Assembly: GCF_015476655.1 (NCBI RefSeq)
Contig: NZ_JABFHF010000004.1
Coordinates: forward strand, 1-64,000
Direction of reading: 5' to 3'
Source: Aquiflexum lacus
Lineage (GTDB): Bacteria; Bacteroidota; Bacteroidia; Cytophagales; Cyclobacteriaceae
DNA: 64,000 nucleotides
The notes under the pieces are model-generated. The model saw only the letters and a list, made by a program, of their open reading frames with translations, was not told the DNA's origin and made no database searches. A program made the translations under genes and the position numbers. Every line of letters begins with the position of its first letter. Positions within the stretch are counted from its first letter, which is position 1. Positions 35,366 through 44,600 of this stretch are shown here, piece after piece.

Positions 35366-38300
35366 ATGAAAAACCATAAAACCATGAAAAAACACCTCTC
35401 GAAATATGTCAAAGTCCTGAGCATCTTTTTGTTGAGCTTGTACAGCTCATTTTCATATGGTCAAGTCAATGCTTCCAATGGTGTACCTAGTTATACCAAT
35501 TATGTGGTGGGAGAATTGAGTATAGCCGGACAGCAAGTTTGGAATGTGAATCAAAATCAGGATGGATTCCTTTTTGTGGGTACAAGCTCTGGCTTACAGA
35601 AATTTGACGGTAAAAACTGGGAGCTACTTGCCTCTCCAAGTACGGGGTTCAATACCAATGTCCGTTCTACCTTAGATGCCTCAGACGGCACTTTTTACTA
35701 TGGCTCATTAGGAGATTTTGGGGTCGTAACCACAGATTCCACAGGCAAAACTTTGGAAATATCCCTCTTGGAAGGTTTCCCTTCGGATTTTATTTTCAAT
35801 GATATTTGGTCTATCCGCGAAAGCCAAGGGAAAATTTACTTCCAAGCTCGGGAGGCCATTTTTGTTTATACACCCGGCGGGGAAAATCAATCGAGCAACT
35901 TGAAAATATGGAAACCGGATACGGAATTTATGTATGGTTTTACTTTAAATGAGACCTACTATACACATCAGATGAATCTCGGATTATTCAAAGAGAAGGG
36001 GGGAAATCTTGAATTTATTTCCGGTAGCGAATTTCTTGGTACGGATAGGGTTCAGGTACTCTTACCATACAAAACTGCCGGAGAATTTCTAGTGGGTGCA
36101 TTTGCGGGTGGCCTTTTTCATTATGATGGCGAAAATTTCAATCCCTTCCAGACTGAAATCGATGATTTGCTACAAGACAGAAGTTTGTACAAAGCTTTGG
36201 CTCTGCCGGACAGTACTTATGCTCTGAGTGTTCTTGGAAACGGATTTTTTATCATCGATCGGGAAGGAAAGGTCAAATCACATTTCAATACCAAAAACTC
36301 TATTCCAGACCAAAGTGTCTATGCCTTTCATTTGGACAATACGGAAAATTTATGGGTAGGAACAAATAGTGGCCTCTCTAAAATCGAAATCTTTTCTCCC
36401 CTTACCCGATTCGATTCTGATACCTATGAAATCGGTAATGCCCTTTCGCTATCCGCTTTTGAAAATACCCTATATATCGGTACTTCCACCAGTGTATTGT
36501 ACCTCGATAAGACGGACGGTATCATCAAAAAAGTAGCAGGTATCCCCAATACCCAGGTCTTTGACTTAGAAAAAGATACCAATGGTGTTTTGAGTACTGG
36601 TGTAGGCTTAAGCGAAATCAAGGGCTCCAAAGCGACAATCATCCCAGGAACCGAAAATTTACAAACCTTAAGGGTTTTGGTGTCAGAAAGGCATGAGGGA
36701 TATGTTTTCATCAGCGGAAATTATGGTATTCAAGTATTCAAAAGAGAACTCGGTAGTGATGGGGAATACCAATACGAGGATATCGGTCCCATTTCTGGGG
36801 TAGCACGGTCTGTTTATTCGATGGCTGAAAATCAAGAAGGTGAACTTTGGGCTGGTACGCAGGCTGGGTTTTTATTTCGCATTATTTTTTCAAAAACAGC
36901 CTCGGGCAATCTGGATATACCCAATGCAAGAATACTGGAGTATGGAGAAAAAGATGGAATCAGAGGAATCTCAGGAGTTGCAGTAGGCCCTATCGATGGA
37001 AAAGTTTACACCTCAGGGATCGACGGTTTTTACTTTTTCAATACCAGTGTCAATGAATTTGAGCGAGACCCGGTGTTCAGTTTTTCTGATGAAGTAGCAG
37101 ACATCAATTTGGACACCTATGGCATAGGCATAGGCGAGACGGGAAACGTATACTTGGACTTCAAAGGTGAAAAAAGATATGGCATCAAACAGACTGACGG
37201 CAATTATTTAGTTGAAAACTATCCTGTCAACCTGATTACTGCCAGTGGCGTAGCTTCCGGCTACACCGAACCGAACGGGGTAATATGGATAGGAACCGAT
37301 GAGGGATTGATGAGACTTGACCCCAATAAAAAATATAAAGTGGACCATCCTGTCCCATTGTATTTCAGATCAGTTTCGGCAGGAGAAAATCGATTTGCAC
37401 TACCTAAATTTCTTGCCGGGAATACTCCTGAAATCCCATTCAAGGGAAACCGTATTTCTTTTGACTATGTTGCCCCATTTTTCGTGAGAGAAAACAAGAT
37501 TCAGTATCAAACCTTTTTGCAGGGCTATGAAGAAGACTGGAGTGAATGGGGTGACAAAGTTTCTCGTGATTTCACCAATCTACCTTATGGCAGCTACACT
37601 TTCAGGGTCAGAGCCAAAAATACCTTCAATACACTCTCAGACGAGATTGTCTATAACTTCGTCATCCTTCCACCTTGGTATGCTACTTGGTGGGCATTTA
37701 TTTTATATTTCCTCGCGTTCGGTTTATTGGTCTATGGACTTGTGAGATTTCAAACGGGCAGGGTGTTGGCTAGAGAAAAGGAAAAGAATAGGGATAAAGA
37801 GCTCGCCCATGCACGAGAAATTGAAAAAGCATACAAAGACCTGAAGAACACACAATCCCAACTGATCCATTCTGAGAAAATGGCTTCCCTTGGCGAACTC
37901 ACCGCAGGAATTGCCCACGAGATTCAGAACCCCTTGAATTTTGTCAATAACTTCTCAGAAGTCAGTGAGGAACTCATTGATGAAATGAAAGACGAGATGG
38001 AAAAAGGGAATATGGAATTGGTTCTGGAAATTTCCAATGACCTAAAGAAAAACCTCTCCAAGATCAAACACCACGGAAAACGGGCGGATTCGATCGTAAA
38101 AGGTATGCTGGAGCATAGTAGAAATAATGCCAGTGATAAAAACCCTACAAACATCAATGCACTCGCAGATGAATTTTTGCGCTTAAGCTATCATGGACTG
38201 CGCGCCAAAGACAAAAGCTTTTCTGCTGACTTCGAAACCGATTTGGATCCAAATCTACCCCCCGTAAACGTGGTAGCACAAGATATAGGGCGCGTCATTT

Positions 38301-38674
38301 TGAATTTGATCAACAATGCTTTTTACGCCTGTGCTGAGCGGAGCCGAAAGTCCTCCGAGAATGGGGCATCACGCTACAAACCCAAAGTCACTGTCCAAAC
38401 CCGTTTGGTTGAACTTGCAGGCAGTCTTGGTGGAGTGGAGATTTGTGTAAAAGACAATGGTGGGGGCATCCCAAAGTCCATTAAGGATAAAATTTTTCAG
38501 CCTTTCTTTACCACCAAGCCTACTGGAAGCGGTACCGGGCTAGGTCTTAGTCTAAGCTATGACATTGTCAAGTCACATGGCGGCGATTTTCGGGTCAAAA
38601 GCCTGTCTGCCGGAGAGGCAGGTACAGAAGGTGAAGGGACAGAAATGATTATCTTTTTACCTATCGAAAACTAG
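35366..38674 (+). CDS. Membrane histidine kinase with propeller sensor
   Basis: The 1102-residue protein starts at ATG 35366; ATG 35384 (MKKHLSKYV) is an equally reasonable start and gives a neater signal peptide ending FSYGQ. Propeller blades ([57 protein letters not shown]) fill about 40-690. A Y_Y_Y domain precedes the membrane span (about 770-793). The kinase has [12 protein letters not shown] (His near 850), LINNAFYA, and [12 protein letters not shown]. The kinase half is nearly identical in DNA to the 31442 gene, whereas the sensor halves differ, so recombination or gene conversion has acted on the 3' halves. Two repeat insertions lie in the kinase (38327-38350 and 38601-38623). The next gene follows after 5 bp. 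Confidence 0.94.
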   Translation: MKNHKTMKKHLSKYVKVLSIFLLSLYSSFSYGQVNASNGVPSYTNYVVGELSIAGQQVWNVNQNQDGFLFVGTSSGLQKFDGKNWELLASPSTGFNTNVRSTLDASDGTFYYGSLGDFGVVTTDSTGKTLEISLLEGFPSDFIFNDIWSIRESQGKIYFQAREAIFVYTPGGENQSSNLKIWKPDTEFMYGFTLNETYYTHQMNLGLFKEKGGNLEFISGSEFLGTDRVQVLLPYKTAGEFLVGAFAGGLFHYDGENFNPFQTEIDDLLQDRSLYKALALPDSTYALSVLGNGFFIIDREGKVKSHFNTKNSIPDQSVYAFHLDNTENLWVGTNSGLSKIEIFSPLTRFDSDTYEIGNALSLSAFENTLYIGTSTSVLYLDKTDGIIKKVAGIPNTQVFDLEKDTNGVLSTGVGLSEIKGSKATIIPGTENLQTLRVLVSERHEGYVFISGNYGIQVFKRELGSDGEYQYEDIGPISGVARSVYSMAENQEGELWAGTQAGFLFRIIFSKTASGNLDIPNARILEYGEKDGIRGISGVAVGPIDGKVYTSGIDGFYFFNTSVNEFERDPVFSFSDEVADINLDTYGIGIGETGNVYLDFKGEKRYGIKQTDGNYLVENYPVNLITASGVASGYTEPNGVIWIGTDEGLMRLDPNKKYKVDHPVPLYFRSVSAGENRFALPKFLAGNTPEIPFKGNRISFDYVAPFFVRENKIQYQTFLQGYEEDWSEWGDKVSRDFTNLPYGSYTFRVRAKNTFNTLSDEIVYNFVILPPWYATWWAFILYFLAFGLLVYGLVRFQTGRVLAREKEKNRDKELAHAREIEKAYKDLKNTQSQLIHSEKMASLGELTAGIAHEIQNPLNFVNNFSEVSEELIDEMKDEMEKGNMELVLEISNDLKKNLSKIKHHGKRADSIVKGMLEHSRNNASDKNPTNINALADEFLRLSYHGLRAKDKSFSADFETDLDPNLPPVNVVAQDIGRVILNLINNAFYACAERSRKSSENGASRYKPKVTVQTRLVELAGSLGGVEICVKDNGGGIPKSIKDKIFQPFFTTKPTGSGTGLGLSLSYDIVKSHGGDFRVKSLSAGEAGTEGEGTEMIIFLPIEN
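38327..38350 (+). repeat. In-frame TGTGCTGAGCGGAG-type element after the N box
   Basis: The sequence CCTGTGCTGAGCGGAGCCGA encodes ACAERSR immediately after NNAFY. The same element with one base change occurs in the same codon position and frame in the kinase at 59930 (60695-60720). From memory, TGTGCTGAGC...GAAG sequences are common dispersed repeats between genes in Bacteroidota; that needs a database check. Confidence 0.65.
38601..38623 (+). repeat. In-frame hairpin in the last ATPase loop, copy 2
   Basis: This is the same hairpin as at 35259-35281 at the same place in the paralogous kinase (encoding SLSAGEAG). The shared position shows that it was present before the two kinase domains were duplicated or converted. 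Confidence 0.7.
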
Positions 38675-38679
38675 TTTCA

Positions 38680-41600
38680 ATGGCAACTATAAACCCGAGA
38701 ATAACTGAAGCAAAAAAAATTTACGAAATCTTTTGGGATAGCTATACCAAGGGAGACTTGGAAACTTTTGCCTCTACTCTGGATGACACTTTTGAAATGA
38801 TCGGCACCTCCGAAACGGAAGTTTGCCACTCCAAAGCGGATGGCATCGCTTTTTTCAAAGCCCAAATGGAAGAGGTTGTCGGAAAAGTGGAAATGAGAAA
38901 CCGGCAGATCAATGTCCTGCCTGTGGAAAACCTGATGCTGGTCAATGAGCAATGCGATATCTATGTTTTGACTGAAACTGACTTGTCTGCCCATAGCCAA
39001 GTCCTGTCAAATGACAAGCCGGTTTGGACATTTTATTCGAAAATCAGGATCTCCACTTTTCTTAGAGAAGCCGAAGCCGGCTGGAAGGTCATTCAGCAGC
39101 ACGGTTCCCTACCTGACATGCGGGTGCAGGAAGGTGAAACCATGGCTATAGAGAAAATCACCAAAGAAAACCTTGAACTCAAGGATGCGGTCAAGCGACG
39201 CACTTCCGAACTGGAAAACAAAAACCGGGAGCTTGCTATCGAAGCGGCTCTCGAGAAAGTGCGAGCTGTGGCCACGGGCATGAAAACACCGGAAGATATG
39301 CTCGATGTCTGCCGGGTCATTTCGGACCAGTTACAGCAATTTGGAGTAGAAAAAATCCGAAATGTTCAGCTCGCGATTATAGACGAAAACATAGGTCAAT
39401 ACCTCTGCTACCAGTATTTCGCTCCTTATGGCAAAACGACCATTGAAAAAACAGAATATCTCAAAAGTCCGGTAGAGCATGGAATGGTCAGGCAGATGCT
39501 GGCCTCACGGGACGGGTATTTCATCGGTAGACTCAGCAGCAAGGAACTGGAAGATTTTAGGATTCACCGAAAAGAAGAAAACCATTTTCCCGATCCATTT
39601 TTGGATAAAGCCATCGAGTTGGATTATTGCTTTTTGTCTATTGGGGAAGGGGGACTTGGACTGACTTTGTACCAGCCAATAGCTGAGGATGTTTTGACTT
39701 TGTTTAAGCGTTTTCATCAGGTTTTTTCCTTGGCTTACCAGCGGTTTCGGGATATCCAAAAAGCAGAAGCGCAGGCAAGGGAAGCGCAGATTGAGGCAGC
39801 ATTGGAGCGCGTGCGCAGCAGGAGCATGGCCATGCACAAAAGTGAAGAGTTGTTAGATGTAATCACAGTGGTTTCCGAGCAATTGCATCAGCTTGGTTTG
39901 AGATTTAACCACGTTAGTTTTGCGAACAACGAAATTGACCAGGATTATAAATTTTGGTCTTCGCTAAAAGGGATGAATCCTTTGCGGTTCAATGTTCCCT
40001 TTGCCAATTTATCCGTCTTTACGGGTTTAAAAAAAGCGCAGCAGGATGGAGTTCATTTTTATACCGACATCCTCAGCCGGAAGGATAACAGGAAATGGCA
40101 CGCGCATTTGCTCAAATATGGTGGGTCTCAAATCTTTTCGGAAGAGATAAATGAATATATTATGCGTAGGGGAATGGCCAGATCAATCTCCATAAACCCC
40201 AATATTATCCTTATTCTGGCAAACTACGCATCTGTGCCGTACACCGAAGAAGAAAACAAAATCATTACGCGTTTTGGCAATGTATTCGAACAATCCTACA
40301 CCCGCTTCCTTGATCTCCAAAAAGCTGAGGCTCAAGTCAGAGAAGCTCAGATTGAAGCTGCGCTGGAAAGGGTCAGAGCTCAGACCATGGCCATGCACAG
40401 CAGCGAGGACGTGGGGAAATGTGTTGTCAAGATGTTCAGTGAACTTACAGCCTTAGGGGTGGATGAGGGAACCCGCTTTGGTATCGGTATCCTGAATCAT
40501 GAGAATGAAAACAATCAGCTTTGGACGGCACGCAAAACCGGAGAGGAAGTCAACATGCATATCGGAAACATCGATATGGCTTGGCACCCCATGCTAATGA
40601 GAGCCCGTCAGGCTTGGCTAGAGCAGGTTCCATTTCACAAGTATGTATTGGAAGGGGAAGATTTACTGAATTACTACCAAATGCTCAATAATGCCCCTGA
40701 CTATAAAATTCAGATTCCGATAGAAAAATTACCCAAAAAAGAAATACAACACTGTTTCATATTCGAGCATGGATTTTTTTATGCATTCAGTCCCCGTGAA
40801 TTCCAACCCGAATTAATTCATATTACCAAGCGTTTCAGTGCGCTTTTTGAACAAACCTACCGAAGGTATCTGGATTTGGTTAGAGCAGAAACCCAAGCCC
40901 GGGAAGCAGAAATCGAGTTGGCGCTCGAGCGGGTAAGGGCAAGGACCATGGCCATGCAGCACTCAGACGAGCTGACCGAAGCTTCAGAAGTTTTGGACCG
41001 GCAAGTCCGCGAATTGGGTATCGAAACCTGGGGCTGTGCTTTTCATATTTATGCAGATGATCCTGCCGGTGACTATGAATGGTTTAGCAGCCGTGAAGGC
41101 TCTTTGCCATTTTACAAAACTCCCAGAGAAAATTTCTTCTTAAAATTTTACGAAAAGGGCAAAGCCGGAGAAACTTTCCATGTGGAAGAATTCTTAGGCG
41201 AAGATTGCAAAGTCCATTATGATTACCTCATGACTATTCCGGTCATGGGTGATGCACTTCGTGAAATTGTGTCGTCCGGTGCCTCTTTGCCCGAGTCGCA
41301 GTATGACCATATTGCTTTTTTCAAGCATGGATTCTTATTGTTCATTACCTATCAGCCGGTTCCCGAATCACATTCCATTTTCCAACGCTTCGCCAAAGTT
41401 TTTGAGCAGACCTACACCCGCTTCCTAGATCTGCAAAAGGCTGAAGCCCAGGCAAGGGAAGCGCAGATTGAGGCAGCATTAGAAAGGGTAAGAAGCAGGG
41501 CAATGGCCATGCACAACTCACAGGAATTAAAAGAAGTGGCTTTGGAGTTGAGAAAACAAATGGGATTGCTTGGTCAAAAAGACCTGGAAGTTTGTGCAAT

Positions 41601-44600
41601 CCATTTGTATGGCCATGATGAAGATTCCTTTGAATCGTGGAGTGCTATGAAAGCAGCGGATTCTGAAACAGAAATAGTTCAGACGCAGGCCAACTTTCCA
41701 AAAAAGGGAATTCGCATTGTTGATGAATTGATGCAACAATATAAAAATGGAAGCAGGGATTATGTTTTGGTAAATGAAGGAGAAAAAATTGAGGAGTGGT
41801 TTATGGTGATGGAAAATAATGCACCGGAACTGCACGCATCCATTATGCACGCAATAGGTTATGCTTCAGTAAATAAGCTCAAAGCCAACTGGTCGGTTGC
41901 TGATTTTTCTGGTGGGGCGTTAGTTATGGTAACCTATGGCGAACCGGATGCATCATCACGAAATTTATTGCGTCGCTCGGCCAATGTGTTTGAACAAGCC
42001 TATATTCGTTTTCTCGATCTACAAAAAGCGGAAGCACAGGCAAGGGAAGCGCAGATAGAGGCGGCACTGGAAAGAGTACGTTCCCGGTCCTTAGCCATGC
42101 ATAAAAGCGATGAGCTGAATGAGGTAGTCTCCGTTCTTTTTGAAAAATTAAAAGACCTGCAGATTCCATTCACAGCCGTTGGCATTGCAATCAGGATTGA
42201 GGGTTCAAAAGACCTGAATGGTTTTGTATGCGGTCAGAATGATTCCGGGCTGGTCATCACCAACTATCGCATCCCTTATTTTGATAATCCAATACCGAAA
42301 GATTTATACAGCATTCTTGAAAAGCAATTGGATTTTTATGTGAGTCATTATTCAAAAGAAGAAAAAGATGCCTTCTATAATTATGTGATAGAAAATACTG
42401 CTGAATTCAGGCATTTGCCCGAAGATATCAAGCGCATGATATTCGACAGCACCAATTATACCATTTCCATGGTCGCAGTTAAAAATGCGGTGTTTAATGT
42501 CAATGATTTTGAAGGGAAGGTTTTAGCTGAAGAGGAAGTTGAAATCATCCAGCGTTTTGCGCGGGTTTTCGATCAGGCCTACACCCGCTTCCTCGATCTA
42601 CAAAAGGCAGAAGCACAGGCAAGGGAAGCACGGATAGAAGCCGCCTTGGAGCGGGTAAGAGCCAAAGCTATGGCAATGCACAATACAAGTGACCTTGCAA
42701 ACGCAAACAGCGTAGTATTCGATGAGTTAAATGCATTAGGAATTTCACCTTTAAGATCAGGAATCGGATTGGTTGATGCAGAAACCCGGATTGGTCTCAT
42801 GTATGCCACAGTGTCCTCTGATCATGGAAATAATCTATTGCTTATTGGAGAAATATCATTGACCAATTATCATATATTAGAATCGATATATGACAATGTG
42901 ATTAGCAAGCAGTTTTATCATATAGAACTCAATGGACAGGAATTAAAGGAATATTACGATATCCTTCTCGAAAGCTACGGTAATTTACCTAAACCTAAGT
43001 TTTCAATAAAAGAAACACAGCATGGATACTTCCTTCCTTTTGAGCATGGCACATTTTATGCCTGGACTCAAGACCCGTTCGATAAGGAATCATTGAGAAC
43101 TATCGAACGATTTGTCAGCGTAATCAACCTAACTTACAATCGATATTTTGATCTAAAAAAAGCAGAAGATCAGGCTAAAGAAGCACAAATAGAACTCTCC
43201 CTCGAGCGGATCCGATCCCAGGTGACTGCCATGCAGGAATCCTCCGATTTACTCGATATTGTAGTGACCATGCGGACCGAATTTGTTAAGCTTGGTCATG
43301 AAGCGCATTACTTCTGGCATATGCGCTGGCTGCCGGAGCGGTATGATAAAGCGATGACTTCCGGTGATGGTACCAAAATCGGTATGGTGATGACACTTCC
43401 CCGGCACATCCACGGAGATATACCATTGGTAGCCGATTGGGAAAAGACGAAGGAACCCACCGTAGTACTTGCGATGGAAGTAGAAACGGCTGTGGATTAT
43501 GTTCACAAAATGATCACCCTTGGTGATTTTGAGCAGGTGGACCCGCAAGCGCCTACGCTGGATGATATCCGGCATATTGGCGGCCTCACTTTTGTAATGG
43601 CACGAACCACACACGGGGAAATCGGTTACAGCCTGCCGGGAGTAGTGACAAATCCACCTAAAAATGCAGTAGATACCTTGATACGTTTTGCCGGAGTCTT
43701 CGATTTGGCCTATAAGCGTTTTGAAGATTTGAAATCCGCAGAGCGGCAGCACCGTGAAGCACAAATTGAACTGGGCCTCGAGCGCGTCCGGGCCCGCACC
43801 ATGGCAATGCAAAAGTCCGAAGAACTTGCAGATGCAGCCTTTGTTCTTTTCGAACAGCTTAGGGCTTTGGGTGGCAATCTCTGGGGCACCGGATTTGGTT
43901 TGTGCCAAGAGCATGTTGAAAAGGATGAATTTTGGTTCGCCAATGAAAATGGGGTATTCCCGCCCGTTGCTATTCCGAACACCACTGATCCTGCACATAA
44001 GCAAATGTATCAGGGATGGCTGAAAAAAACTGATTTTCTATCCATTGAAAAGTCAGGAGCAGCGCTCAAGAGCCATTACGATTACATGTTGTCCCTTCCG
44101 GAGGTCAGGCTTTTTTTCCAAAAAATCATTGACGAAGGACTTTCTTTTCCTGAAAAGCAGCAGTGGAATGCCGCCTATTTTTCGAAGGGCTATTTACTGA
44201 TCATCACGCTGGAACCCTATCCCGAACCTGAAATCTTTAAGCGCTTTGCCAAAGTTTTCGAACAGACCTACACCCGCTTTTTAGATCTCCAAAGAGCCGA
44301 AACCCAGGCACGGGAGGCTAAAATAGAAGCAGCCCTTGAAAAAGTCCGATCACGAACGATGGGCATGCAGTCGAGCGATGAGCTGCCTGAAGTAGCCAAT
44401 CTGCTGTTTACAGAAGTGAGGTCGCTTGGTATCCCTGCCTGGAGCTGCGGCTACAATATTCTCGCTGAAGATAAAAAAACAGCTACTGCCTGGATGAGTA
44501 GCGAAGGAATCATGCAAACGCCTTTTCAGCTTCGCTTGTTTGGTGAAGCATCTTTTGATGAAATGGGTGAATTCATCCTGAGTGATCATACAATGTTTGT

